Origin: RYN-230 sp963711705
Lineage (GTDB): Bacteria > Actinomycetota > Actinomycetes > Streptosporangiales > Streptosporangiaceae
Assembly: GCA_963711705.1 (NCBI GenBank)
Contig: CAVQFM010000007.1
Coordinates: forward strand, 310,001-374,000
Direction: 5' to 3'
DNA length: 64,000 bases
Below the pieces are notes generated by a model. The model ran no database searches and had not been told where the DNA came from. It worked only from the letters and a program-made list of their open reading frames with translations. This document shows, piece by piece, positions 17,066-26,914 of the stretch (positions are counted from its first letter, which is position 1; each line of letters starts with the position of its first letter). The translations under genes and the position numbers were made by a program.

Positions 17066-18337
17066 TCACGTCATCCTCGCATGCGGCTGCGCCGGGCCGG
17101 GCCGCAGGACGGCCCCGTCCTTCATGACGAACACGACTTCCTCCAGCTGGCGGATGTCGCGCACCGGGTCACCGGGCACGGCGATGAGGTCGGCCAGGTA
17201 ACCCGGCGCGACCCGGCCGACCCGGCCATCCCAGCGGAGCAGTTCCGCCGCGTGCAGGGTGGCCGACCGGATCGCGTCCAGCGGGGGCTGGCCGCAGCGC
17301 ACCTGGTAGGCGAACTGACGGGCGTTGTAGCCGTGCGGGTAGATACCGGCGTCGGTACCGAACGCGATCCGCACGCCCGCCGCCAGGCACCTGGTGAACC
17401 CATCCCGCTGGGCCTGGGTCGTCTCGTCGTTCTTGCGCAGCACGTCAGCCCGCCAGCCGTGGGCCCGGCCCGCCGCCGCGATGTAGTCGCCGTTGTACAC
17501 GTCGGCGACCAGGAACGTGCCGGCCGCGGCCATCATCTCGATGGCCTCGTCGTCCATGAGCGACCCGTGCTCGATGGAGCGCACGCCGCCGCGCACCGCG
17601 CGCTTGATGCCCGCCGCGCCGTGCGCGTGCGCGGCGACGTCCGCGCCCGCCAGCGCGGCCTCGTCCACCGCCGCCCGGATCTGCGCCTCGGTGAGCTCGG
17701 GCGCGCCGGGCACGCCGCCCGGCGCCATCACCGCGCCGGTCGCGATCAGCTTGACCAGGTCCGCGCCGCCGTGCAGCACGCGGCGCACCGCGCGGCGGAT
17801 CTCGTTGACCGAGTCGGCCACCCCCAGCCGCAGCTCGTACGGGACGACGGCTTCGACGTCGGGGGCCAGGCCGGTGATGTCGCCGCCCCCGCCGGAGCAG
17901 GTCAGGTAGGCGCCAGCCACCCGCATCCGCGGGCCGGTCACCCAGCCCGCGTCGATGGCATCGCGCAGCGCGACATCGACGAACGCGCGGAAGGTACCCA
18001 CGTCGCGCACGGTGGTGAAGCCGGCCAGCAGCGTGTCCCGGGCGTTGCGGGCACCCGACAGCGCTTCCTGGGCCCCGGTCCGGGCCAGCAGTTCGGCATA
18101 GCCGCGGCCGCTGTCCGGCTCGCCGACCAGGTGGGTGTGGCAGTCGATGAGGCCGGGCAGCACGGTCTGGCCGGGCAGGTCCACGAACACCGGGCCTTCG
18201 GCCGGGGCGTCGCCGGCCGCGACGACGCCGGCGATGCGGTCGCCGTCGATGAGGACCGCGCGGCCGGGCAGCAGTTCCCCGGTCACCACGTCGAGCAGCA
18301 GGCCGGGGCGGATGACGGTGCGCTGGGAGGAAGCCAT
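17066..18337 (-). CDS. Amidohydrolase (imidazolonepropionase/prolidase-like)
   Basis: A 423-residue metal-dependent amidohydrolase with the complete ligand set: HTH in LIDCHTHLVGE (N-terminal), Lys in ADLVKLIATGA, His in DVAAHAHG, His in RSIEHGSLMDD and Asp in FGTDAGIYPHG. It resembles the Xaa-Pro dipeptidase/imidazolonepropionase-related group that hydrolyses cyclic or dipeptide amides. The ATG at 18337 begins the conserved small beta-domain (PGLLLDVVTGE). The frame continues open far upstream, antisense to the next gene, without coding value. Probably co-transcribed with the epimerase-like gene. Confidence 0.85.
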   Translation of the reverse strand: MASSQRTVIRPGLLLDVVTGELLPGRAVLIDGDRIAGVVAAGDAPAEGPVFVDLPGQTVLPGLIDCHTHLVGEPDSGRGYAELLARTGAQEALSGARNARDTLLAGFTTVRDVGTFRAFVDVALRDAIDAGWVTGPRMRVAGAYLTCSGGGGDITGLAPDVEAVVPYELRLGVADSVNEIRRAVRRVLHGGADLVKLIATGAVMAPGGVPGAPELTEAQIRAAVDEAALAGADVAAHAHGAAGIKRAVRGGVRSIEHGSLMDDEAIEMMAAAGTFLVADVYNGDYIAAAGRAHGWRADVLRKNDETTQAQRDGFTRCLAAGVRIAFGTDAGIYPHGYNARQFAYQVRCGQPPLDAIRSATLHAAELLRWDGRVGRVAPGYLADLIAVPGDPVRDIRQLEEVVFVMKDGAVLRPGPAQPHARMT

Positions 18338-18535
18338 CCCGCAGTCTAGGCACGGCTGGCGCACCCCCGGAGGTTTGTGCGGCCAGCTGCCCGAAGACCC
18401 CATTTCATACCAATCGTGGGATGCCCGGGACCGGCTCGCGGGCGTTGAGTGGAGCCTGCGAGCAACAGCCCGCTGGTGTGTTGTGCACTGCGAGCGGCAG
18501 GCCCGCTGGCGGGCGGGGGGAACAGCGAGGTTCCG

Positions 18536-21232
18536 ATGTCGACTGAGGGTGCCAGGCAGGAGGCGGCCCGGTTCACGCGGCCGGCGCTGCCCGCCGCCGA
18601 TCCGATCCTGGCCACGAAGGTCACGGTGCCGGACATACCGCACTGGGCCGTACCGCGGCCGAGGATCACCCGGCTGGTCAGCCAGGGTGCGCGCTGGTAC
18701 CCGCTGACCGTGCTCACCGGCCCGGCCGGTACCGGAAAGACGATGGCCCTGGCGCTGTGGGCCGCAGCCGAGTCCCGGCCGGTGGCCTGGGTCGGGCTGG
18801 ACCGTTACGACAACCGGCCGGGAGTGTTCTGGTCCTACGTGGTGGCGGCGCTGCGGCGGTCCGGGCTGGCCACGCCGGAGGTACTGCCGGCTGTCCCGCG
18901 GGGGCGGGCGGCCGACTACACGTTCCTGCTCCGGCTCGCCTCGGCCCTCGCCGGGCAGGATCAGCCGGTGCTGCTGGTCCTCGATGACTTCCACGTGCTG
19001 GCCGAGCCGAAGGTGCTGAAAGGCCTGGACTTCGTGCTGCGGAACTCGGGGGCCGGCCTGCGCCTGCTGATTTCCTCGCGGATGGACCCGCTGCTGCGGC
19101 TGCACCGCTACCGGCTGGACGGCCAGCTGGCCGAGATCCGGGCCAGCGATCTCGCCTTCGACACCGGCGAAGCGGGCCTGCTGCTGGCCCAGCACCGGAG
19201 CCGGCTGCCCGCGGCCACCACGGCGAGCCTGACCCAGCGCACCGAGGGCTGGGCGGCGGGCCTGCGGCTGGCCGCGATGTCCCTGGAGACTCATCCCGAC
19301 CCGGAGCAGTTCGTCACCGAGCTGATCACCGAGGACAGTCCGCTGACCGGTTACCTGGTCGAGGAGGTGCTGGCCACCCAGCCGCCCGAAGTCCGGGAGG
19401 TGCTGCTGGCCACCAGCATCCTGGACCAGGTCAGCGGGGAAGCCGCGGCCGAGCTGACCGGCCGGGAGCAGGCCCCGGCCATCCTGCACGGGCTGGCCCA
19501 GGCCAACTCGTTCGTGCACTCCGCCGGGTCCGGGTGCTACCGCTACCACACGCTGCTGCGCGAGGTGCTCCGGCTCAAGCTGCGGCACAAGCACCCCGAG
19601 CGGGTACCCGGCCTGCACCGGCGCGCGGCGTCCTGGTACCTGCGCAACGGCTCGCTGGCCGACGCGGCGCGGCACGCCGCAGCGGCCAGCGACTGGCCGC
19701 TGGCCGCCCAGGTGGCCGTGGACGGGCTGGCGGTCAGCGAGCTGACCGGGCCCGGCGGCCCGGCGCTGGCCGCGGAGTTCCGCGCCCTGCCCGCCGGCCG
19801 GACCTGGACGGCGCCGCAGCCGTACCTGGTCGAGGCGGCGCTGGCGCTGTCCGCGGGCCAGCCGGACCCGGCCGCGGCCGCGCTGGCCGCGGCCGAGGAG
19901 CGTCTCAGCCGCCTGCCGGCTGACCAGCGGCCCACCAGCCAGCTGGCCGTGGCCGAGATCAGGCTGGCCGCCGCCCGCCGCAGCGGGGATATCGGCACGG
20001 TCGTGGCGTCGGCGGCCCAGGCCGAGGCGCTGGTCAGCCAGGTACCCGGGGACGCGCTGGCCCGGCACCCCGGGGCCCGCGCCCGGGTGCTGGGCGGCCG
20101 CGGCACGGCCGAGCTGTGGACCGGTCAGCTGGACGAGGCGGCCCGGCTGCTGGAGGCCGGGGCGGCGGCCGCGGCGGCGTGCGGCGCGGACCAGCACCGG
20201 GCCAGCTGCCTGGGCCAGCTGGCGCTGGTGGCGGCGCTGCGCGGCGGGCTGGGCCGCGGGGCCGAGCTGGCCGCTCAGGCGACGGCGGCCGCCAGCCAGC
20301 CGCTGGAGGCGGGCCAGCCCCCGGACCCGGCGGCGCTGGTCGCCCGGTCCTGGGTCCACCTGGAACGCCATGAGCTGGCCGAGGCGCGCATCGTGCTCAA
20401 GCAGGCCGAAACCGCGCTGGCCAGCGCCCCGGACCGGCTGACCAGCGCGCTGGCCTGCCTGGTCGCGGCGCGGGCCGCGCTGGCCGAGGGACACACCGAG
20501 GCGGTGGCCCAGCTGGTGTCCCAGGCCCGGTCGGGGTGGCCGGTCCCCGGCTGGCTCGGCCAGCAGCTGGACCTGGCGCAGGCGCAGGCCTGCGTGGCCG
20601 CAGGCGACCTCGCGGCGGCCCTCGCGGCGGCTGAGCGGATCGACGGCGCCAGGTCGGTGGCGGCCGCGGTCAGCCAGGCCCAGATCGCGGCGGCCGCTGA
20701 TGACCCGGGCCGCGCCCAGCGGGCGCTGGAACCCGTGCTGGCCGCGCCCGGCGGGGTGCCCGACCGGGTCCGGGTGCAGGCGTGGCTGGTTGACGCGCAG
20801 CTCAGTTACGGCCGCGGCCACCTGTCCCGGGGGCACCGGTCACTCGCGGCAGCGCTGCGGCTGGCCGACCGCGAGCAGCTCAGGCTGCCGTTCGTGCTGG
20901 AGCGTGGCTGGCTCCGGCCGGTGCTGCGGCGTGACCCCGAGCTGGCCCACCAGTACCAGCGGCTGGTCGCCCCGGCCCGGCCCGCCGGGCCACCGCCCAC
21001 CCGGCTGCGCCTCCCCGAGGAGCCCACCGTGCTGGTGGTCGAGCCGCTCACCGAACGGGAACGCGAAGTGCTCCGGCACGTGTCGGGCATGCTGAACACG
21101 GCCGAGGTGGCAAGCGAGATGTACATCTCCGTCAACACGGTCAAGACCCACCTGAAGAGCATCTACCGCAAGCTGGCCGCGACCCACCGTGGTGAGGCGG
21201 TGCGCCGGGCCCGGCAGCTGGAGCTGATCTGA
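18536..21232 (+). CDS. Large LuxR-family ATPase regulator (MalT-like), first of a pair
   Basis: An 898-residue STAND-type regulator. The Walker A motif is LTGPAGTGKTMALA (about 60-73) and the Walker B motif LLVLDDFHVL. A winged-helix region, a long Ala/Leu-rich TPR-like helical array (about 400-780) and a C-terminal LuxR helix-turn-helix (about 836-898, LTEREREVLRHVSGMLNTAE, then YISVNTVKTHLKSIYRKL) follow. Such proteins bind ATP and an inducer, oligomerise and activate promoters. The ATG at 18536 follows GCGAGG. It converges on a second protein of the same kind, with only 4 bases between stops. The inducer is unknown. Confidence 0.9.
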   Translation: MSTEGARQEAARFTRPALPAADPILATKVTVPDIPHWAVPRPRITRLVSQGARWYPLTVLTGPAGTGKTMALALWAAAESRPVAWVGLDRYDNRPGVFWSYVVAALRRSGLATPEVLPAVPRGRAADYTFLLRLASALAGQDQPVLLVLDDFHVLAEPKVLKGLDFVLRNSGAGLRLLISSRMDPLLRLHRYRLDGQLAEIRASDLAFDTGEAGLLLAQHRSRLPAATTASLTQRTEGWAAGLRLAAMSLETHPDPEQFVTELITEDSPLTGYLVEEVLATQPPEVREVLLATSILDQVSGEAAAELTGREQAPAILHGLAQANSFVHSAGSGCYRYHTLLREVLRLKLRHKHPERVPGLHRRAASWYLRNGSLADAARHAAAASDWPLAAQVAVDGLAVSELTGPGGPALAAEFRALPAGRTWTAPQPYLVEAALALSAGQPDPAAAALAAAEERLSRLPADQRPTSQLAVAEIRLAAARRSGDIGTVVASAAQAEALVSQVPGDALARHPGARARVLGGRGTAELWTGQLDEAARLLEAGAAAAAACGADQHRASCLGQLALVAALRGGLGRGAELAAQATAAASQPLEAGQPPDPAALVARSWVHLERHELAEARIVLKQAETALASAPDRLTSALACLVAARAALAEGHTEAVAQLVSQARSGWPVPGWLGQQLDLAQAQACVAAGDLAAALAAAERIDGARSVAAAVSQAQIAAAADDPGRAQRALEPVLAAPGGVPDRVRVQAWLVDAQLSYGRGHLSRGHRSLAAALRLADREQLRLPFVLERGWLRPVLRRDPELAHQYQRLVAPARPAGPPPTRLRLPEEPTVLVVEPLTEREREVLRHVSGMLNTAEVASEMYISVNTVKTHLKSIYRKLAATHRGEAVRRARQLELI

Positions 21233-21236
21233 GCTA

Positions 21237-23484
21237 TCAGGTGTCGAGGCCGAGTTCGCGGGCGCGCTCGACCGCCGCACTGCGCGAGGAGACGCCGAGC
21301 TTGCGGTAGGCGGAATAGGCCTGGGTCCGGACCGTGTGCGCGGAGATGAACAGCCGCTCGCCGATCTCCCGGAACGACAGGTGGGTGGATAGCAGCGGCA
21401 GCACCCGCATCTCGGCCGCGGTGAGCGAGGACAGGCCGTCGGTGTCGGCCCTGACCGTGGCCAGCGTGGCCTCCAGCTGCCTGGTTTGGGCCGGGAGGGT
21501 GCCGAGGTCGGGGCGCTGCCGGAGGATGTCGCGGGCCTGGCCGAGCACGGCGGTGGCGCCGCCGTGGTCGGCCAGCGTGAGGTAGGACTGGGCCATCAGC
21601 AGCAGGGCCTGCACCGAGACGACCGGCAGCGCGTAGCTGAGCAGCGGCCGCAGCCGGGAGGCCCGGCCGAGATAGAACCGGACCTGCGCGGTGTTGCCCT
21701 CGTGCAGGGCGGCCCGGGCGGCCCAGGCGTACACCAGCGCGCTGGTCCAGTAGTCGTCGAGCCGCCCGTCCGCCACGATGGTGACCGCCCGCCCGGCCAG
21801 CGCCGTGACCTCAGCCCAGCGGCCTTGCTCGGCGGCGACGCCGCACTGCTCGGCGAGGATGAGCGCGCCCAGCGGTGAGGCCCCGGCGCGGCTGGCGATC
21901 TCCACGGCCCGGTCGAGCAGCGGTTCAGCCCGGTCCGGGTCGCCTTCCAGCAGGTGGGAAACGCCCTCGGTGTACAGCATCGTGGCCCGGTAGGGGCTGG
22001 CCGGGCTCAGTCCCCCGAACGCAATCTGGGCGTCGCGGCGCATCTGGGCCACGCCGTCCCGGCACAAGATCGCGCGCAGATAGGCGAGCGTTGCCCTCCA
22101 TCGTGCTGCCGTCCGGCAGGATCCCGGCGGGCGAGGCACGCTCGGCGGACGCGGCCCAGCGCTCGGCCTCGGCTGGCTGGCCGAGCAGAGCGAACATCAG
22201 TGAGCCGTGCACCGCGATCGCGCCGTAGTGCTCGGCCGAGGTGACATCCCGGAGCCATTCCGTCCAGCGCAGCACCGTCTCGCCCCGGCCCGAGGCCCAG
22301 ACCGGCTGCTGGAGCTGCAGGATCAGCCGGGCCACCCGGTCGTAGTCCCCGGCCAGGTGAGCGTGCTCGATCGCCGCCTCGGGCATGGCGTTGGCCTCGA
22401 ACCAGGCCGCCGCGCGGAAGTGCAGATCAGGGACCAGATCCGGCTCCCGGCGCCGCAGCTCGGAGTGCAGCAGCTCGCGCAGCAGATGGTGGTAGCGGTA
22501 CCACTCGCGCCGCCGGTCCAGCGGGACTACCAGCAGGTTGCGGTCCGCCATCCGCTCCAGGACGCGGCCGGTGCCCGGTTCGCCCAGGACCGCGTCGCAC
22601 AGCGGCCCCGACATCCGGGCCAGCACCGAGGTCCGGGTCAGGAACGCCGCCTCACTGGCCGATACCCGGTCCAGCAGCTCGGAGCGCAGGTAGTCACCCA
22701 TGAAGATGTCGTCGCCGGCGAACGTGAACTGGGCCGGGCTGCGCTGGGTGCCCGAGTTCAGGGCCAGCGCGGCGATGTACAGCCCAGCGGGCCAGCCCTC
22801 GGTCCGGTCCACGAGGTCGTGCAGGCCCGCCTCGCCGACGTCCACCCCGGCCCCCTTGAGCAGGGCGGCTGCTTCCGGCGGTCCCATGGCCAGGTCCTCC
22901 GTGGTGACCTCGAAGATCCCGCCCTGGGCCCGCAGCCGGGCGGTGGGCACCGGCACCTGGGTGCGGGACGCGAGCGCGAGCTGCCACCCGGCGGGCAGCC
23001 GCAACGCGAACTCGGCGATCGTGCTGCGGCACTGCTTGCTGGTGACCGCCTCCGCGTGGTCGAGCACCACGGTCACCGGGTGGCCCGCCCAGCCGAGCGC
23101 GGACATCAGCCGGGGCACCGCGGTGATGGGTGCTCCCGACGAGGCCAGCGCCGGGAATATCGCTGGATCCACCGGCTCGACGCGGTCCACCGCCAGCGCG
23201 ATGGCGGACAGCAGCACCACCGGGTCGTTGTCGCCGTCGTCGCAGGACACCCAGGCCACCCGCGGCCTGATCCGCTCGGCCCACTGGGCCAGCAGGGTGG
23301 TCTTGCCATAACCGGGCGGCGCCACGACGGAAATGACCGGTGCCCGGGTCACCGCCAGCCGGTCGACCAGGTCCTTGCGGCCGACAATTCCCGGCCGGGA
23401 CAGCGGCGGCTCGAATTTGGAGGGTGGCAGCTCGAAACCAAGCCGGGGAGCGGGGCGCGCTCGGCCGGATATCCGCTGCGGCAC
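21237..23484 (-). pseudogene. Large LuxR-family ATPase regulator (MalT-like), frameshifted
   Basis: A regulator of about 749 residues, if the frame is restored. The Walker A motif is VAPPGYGKTTLLAQ, followed by Walker B (VVLDHAEAV, degenerate), LVDRTEGWPAGLY and RYHHLLRELLHSEL. A helical repeat region and a C-terminal LuxR HTH (LTAAEMRVLPLLSTHLSFRE, then FISAHTVRTQAYSAYRKL) complete it. The N-terminal part reads to about 22095 and then leaves frame. The C-terminal part continues in the next frame (ATLAYLRAIL). The total length is one base over a multiple of three; the break is at a GGG run (plus-strand 22092-22096). The start is the GTG at 23484, eight bases after GGAGG. Confidence 0.85.
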
Positions 23485-23567
23485 ACCGGTAACCTCCAGC
23501 CCCACCCTCCAGAAGCTACTCCGTGATCAAACTGGGATCAACGAGACATGGGATCACCCGCGCCCGG

Positions 23568-24011
23568 TTAATTTTCCTCCTCGGCCGTGAGCAGGGCGCC
23601 GCACACGTCGCCGATATCCACGATCCCGCGCAGGTCCCCGCCGTCGCCGACCACCGGAAGATGCCGGAACCGGCCGCTGAGCATGGTCCGCGCCGCGTCC
23701 GGAATGCTGGTCAACGTCTTGATAACGGTAGGGCCCATGGTCATCAGGTCATGGATGCGGACCTCGTTCAGGTCCCTGCCGTCCGCCACCGCCTCGACGA
23801 TGTCGGTCTCGGTGATGAGGCCCTTGGGCCGCTTGGCTTCCTCGTCGTCCACCACGATGAGGGCGGTCGCCCCCGCGTGCCGCATCAGGTAGGCGGCCGC
23901 GGCCACATGGTCGTTGGGCTCCACCGTGGTCAGCGCCGGCCGCATGACGTCGGCGGCGGTGACCGGGACATGCGGGGTAGCGGTCGGCTGTTGTGCAGAC
24001 GCTTCCGTCAT
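23568..24011 (-). CDS. Two-CBS-domain protein
   Basis: A 147-residue protein made of a CBS-domain pair: VTAADVMRPALTTVEPNDHV, then ALIVVDDEEAKRPKGLITET, and IHDLMTMGPTVIKTLTS, then RFRHLPVVGDGGDLRGIVD. Such modules bind adenine nucleotides (AMP, ATP, SAM) and act as energy sensors or adaptors; no effector domain is attached. The ATG at 24011 follows GGAG at seven bases. It is divergent from the DinB gene at 24183. Its target is unknown. Confidence 0.85.
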   Translation of the reverse strand: MTEASAQQPTATPHVPVTAADVMRPALTTVEPNDHVAAAAYLMRHAGATALIVVDDEEAKRPKGLITETDIVEAVADGRDLNEVRIHDLMTMGPTVIKTLTSIPDAARTMLSGRFRHLPVVGDGGDLRGIVDIGDVCGALLTAEEEN

Positions 24012-24182
24012 GATCCGCTCCGTTTCCGGGGAGATCGATGAGATCCCTGGCGTTCTCCCCAAAGCCTTCTGTTGAAAACTAGCGCGCGCCCGCCCGGATT
24101 CCCTCACCGGGGCTCCCAGGACGTGTCCACGGGATAGGCGCTGGCCCGGGCGGCGGCCGGCCGGGGCTGGCAGACTGGCCGG

Positions 24183-24767
24183 ATGACCCAGCCAGATGCC
24201 AAGGCTGACTTGCAGCAATACCTGCAGGAGGCCCGGGACGCGTTGCTGTGGAAGCTCGACGGGCTGCCCGAATATGACATCCGCCGCCCGCTGACCCCCA
24301 CCGGGACCAACCTGCTCGGGCTGGTCAAGCACGTGGCCAGCGTCGAACTCGATTACTTCGGCGGGGTATTCGGCCGGCCTTCCGGTGAGTCACTGCCCTG
24401 GTTCGCCGCTGGCGCCGAGCCCAACGCAGACATGTGGGCGGCCGCGGATGAGCCGCGGGAACAGATCGTTGCGCTATATAAGCGGTCGTGGGCGCATGCG
24501 GACGCGACGATCGCAGCGCTGCCGCTGGATGCGGTGGGTCAGGTGCCGTGGTGGCGGGAGGGCCGCCGCGAGGTGACGCTGCACCGGATCCTGGTGCACA
24601 TGATCGCCGAGACCAGCCGGCACGCCGGGCACGCCGACATCGTCCGGGAGCTGATCGACGGGGCCGCCGGGCGGAGCCCGGACAACGACAACATGGCACC
24701 GGGTGACCAGGCCTGGTGGGCGGGTTACCGGGACCGGCTGGAGCGGGCAGCGCGCGAGGCTGGCTAA
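24183..24767 (+). CDS. DinB/YfiT-like (DUF664) metalloprotein
   Basis: A 194-residue four-helix-bundle protein of the DinB superfamily. The three metal-ligand histidines fall in LVKHVASVE, RILVHMIAETSRH and GHADIVREL, the spacing seen in DUF664-type proteins. Related proteins include mycothiol-dependent transferases, so a thiol transfer or detoxification role is possible. No strong ribosome site is seen before the ATG at 24183. Its last four bases overlap the end of the convergent membrane-protein gene. Confidence 0.82.
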   Translation: MTQPDAKADLQQYLQEARDALLWKLDGLPEYDIRRPLTPTGTNLLGLVKHVASVELDYFGGVFGRPSGESLPWFAAGAEPNADMWAAADEPREQIVALYKRSWAHADATIAALPLDAVGQVPWWREGRREVTLHRILVHMIAETSRHAGHADIVRELIDGAAGRSPDNDNMAPGDQAWWAGYRDRLERAAREAG

Positions 24768-25924
24768 CCCGGTCCCGGGCGGCCGGCCATGACCGGCGGC
24801 GGGACGCTGCCCGGCGCGGCCGCGGCCCAGCCTGCGGGCCGCCGCGGGCGCGCGGGCCGGAGCAGCCACCCGGCGGTGAGCAGCAGTGCCGCCACGAACA
24901 CGCAGTAGACCCAGAACGCCGGGGTCAGCCCGGTGCTGATGGTGAGGCCAGCCTGCGCGGCCTGGGCCGGCGGGATCCCGAACGCGCTGGACGAGATGGG
25001 CCCGGCGACCTGGATGAGCGCCGAGATCGCCTGCGCCACCATCGGGATGACCGCCCCGGCCAGCAGCGCCGCCCCCAGCCGGGCCGGGCGCCACAGCGCC
25101 GCCGTGATCACGACCACGACCAGCGCGATCATCACGGCCACGTCCCCGGCGATCACCGGGGCCGGGTTGGCGAACGCGTTCCCCGCGGTCACGTAGTGCA
25201 GCAGCCCGGATGGGGTGCGCAGCGTGTAGCTGTCCCAGGAGGGCGCGAACGCGATGGCCGCGCCGAGCGCGGCGAACCCGGCCACGGCCAGGCTCAGCGC
25301 GGGCCCGGCCGGGACCACCCGCGGCCGCCGCGGACCGTCACCCGTGCCCGGCAGGAAGGCCAGCGTGGCGCCGGCCGTGCAGGCCAGCCAGCCGATCAGC
25401 CCGAGGACCAGTCCCGGGCCGAGCAGGTGCGCGCCACCGGAGATCACGGTGCCCGCGTCGGCGAAGAAGAAGCCGAACGTGACGATGCTCAGGCCCAGCC
25501 CGAGCAGCGAGCCGGCCCGGCGGCGGGGGCCACCGGCCACGATGAGCAGCGCGCTGGCCGCCCAGGTGGCCAGGTATGCCGCGTGCGGCACCAGGTCCTC
25601 TGGCGCGCTGGCCAGGCTGGCGCCCGCCAGGTAGGCCGGGAACAGGCCGGCGATCCCGCAGGCGACCCCCGCGGCCAGCAAGGCCGCCGCGGCCATCATC
25701 CGGCCGGCCGGGGCCGCGGGCGGGCTCAGGTGGGCGATGCTGCCGGGCACCTCGGCCGCGTTGAACCGGGCCCACGCGGCGGCCCAGCCGTCCCGGGTCT
25801 CCGGCCACCATTCCAGCGGCTGGGCCGGCGGCCCGCCCGCCGCCCAGATCGCGTAGCCGTGCTGTCCCCGCCCGAGCTGATACCGCGCTCCGCGGTACCA
25901 GATGGTCACGCCGCCCTGCACCAT
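24764..25924 (-). CDS. Polytopic membrane protein with N-terminal soluble domain
   Basis: A 386-residue protein. About 90 soluble residues (IWYRGARYQLGRGQHGYAIW, rich in Trp and Gly) suggest a small cytoplasmic beta domain. About eight to nine hydrophobic helices follow, with no transporter or enzyme signature I can name. A basic, proline-rich tail (RPARPRRPAGW) closes it. The ATG at 25924 has AGGAAGGG upstream; 19 extra codons are possible but carry no homology. Unknown function. Confidence 0.72.
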   Translation of the reverse strand: MVQGGVTIWYRGARYQLGRGQHGYAIWAAGGPPAQPLEWWPETRDGWAAAWARFNAAEVPGSIAHLSPPAAPAGRMMAAAALLAAGVACGIAGLFPAYLAGASLASAPEDLVPHAAYLATWAASALLIVAGGPRRRAGSLLGLGLSIVTFGFFFADAGTVISGGAHLLGPGLVLGLIGWLACTAGATLAFLPGTGDGPRRPRVVPAGPALSLAVAGFAALGAAIAFAPSWDSYTLRTPSGLLHYVTAGNAFANPAPVIAGDVAVMIALVVVVITAALWRPARLGAALLAGAVIPMVAQAISALIQVAGPISSSAFGIPPAQAAQAGLTISTGLTPAFWVYCVFVAALLLTAGWLLRPARPRRPAGWAAAAPGSVPPPVMAGRPGPG

Positions 25925-26049
25925 TCCAGCCCTTCCTGCCGAGCGCCAGGTCTGCCTGCGGGAACACGGTAAGACCGGCACCTGAAGATCAGCTGGATGG
26001 CCGGTCAGCCGTTGCTGACCGGCCGGGCCGGGACGGTTAGGATCGGCGC

Positions 26050-26914
26050 GTGGATCATCCGCCGATGCCCCAGTTCCCGGCTGGATTCTGCTGGGGCGTG
26101 GCGACGTCCGCGTACCAGATCGAGGGCGCGGTCCGCGAGGACGGCCGCGGCGTGTCCATCTGGGACACGTTCTGCCAGCGGCCGGGCGCGATCCGGGACG
26201 GGCACACCGGCGAGGTGGCCACCGATTCCTATCACCGCTGGCGGCAGGATGTCGCGCTGCTGGCAGGCCTGGGCGCAGGCGCGTACCGGTTCTCCATCGC
26301 CTGGCCCCGGGTGCAGCCGGACGGCAGCGGGCCGGCCAACCCGGCCGGGCTGGACTACTACGACCGGCTCACCGACGCGCTGCTGGTCGCGGGCATCACC
26401 CCGGTGCCCACGCTGTACCACTGGGACCTGCCGCAGCCGCTCGAGGAGGCGGGCGGCTGGCTGGCCCGGGAGACCGCGTACCGGTTGGCCGACTTCGCCA
26501 CGCTCGCCGCCGGCCGGCTGGCCGACCGGATAAACCTCTGGATAACGCTTAACGAACCGTTCGTGGTCACTGCCTTCGGCTATGCGCTCGGTTTCCACGC
26601 CCCCGGCCAGCAGCTGATGCTCGGGGCCCTGCCCACCGCGCACCACCAGCTGCTCGGGCACGGGCTGGCCACGGCCGCGCTGCGCGCGGCCGGCGCGGCC
26701 CAGGTGATGATCACTAACAATTACTCCCCGGCCTGGGCGGCCAGCCCGGGGGGACGACGTCGCGGCACTGCTGCTGCTGGACAACTTCGAGTGGAGCGAG
26801 GGCTACCACCAGCGGTTCGGCCTGGTCCACGTCAACCACGCGACCCAGGCGCGCACGCCGAAGGCGTCCTACGGCTGGTACCGCGACCTGATCGCCGCGC
26901 AGCGCGCGCCATGA
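26050..26914 (+). pseudogene. GH1 beta-glucosidase remnant with internal deletion
   Basis: The first about 230 residues are a normal glycoside hydrolase family 1 start (FCWGVATSAYQIEGAVREDG, then LYHWDLPQPLEE, and TLNEP with the acid/base Glu). After about 26745 the frame changes and the sequence jumps straight to the GH1 C-terminus (LLDNFEWSEGYHQRFGLVHV, then RTPKASYGWYRDL), ending at 26914. About 160 residues are missing, including the ITENG segment with the nucleophilic Glu, so the product cannot be an active retaining glycosidase. The gene starts with GTG; its remnant stop overlaps the next start (ATGA), suggesting it was once the first gene of an operon with the TMEM175-like gene. Confidence 0.82.

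Noticed and set aside
18353..20836. N-terminal extension of the amidohydrolase frame by over 800 codons
   Set aside because: The extension is antisense to the first LuxR ATPase gene; the amidohydrolase fold begins at 18337.
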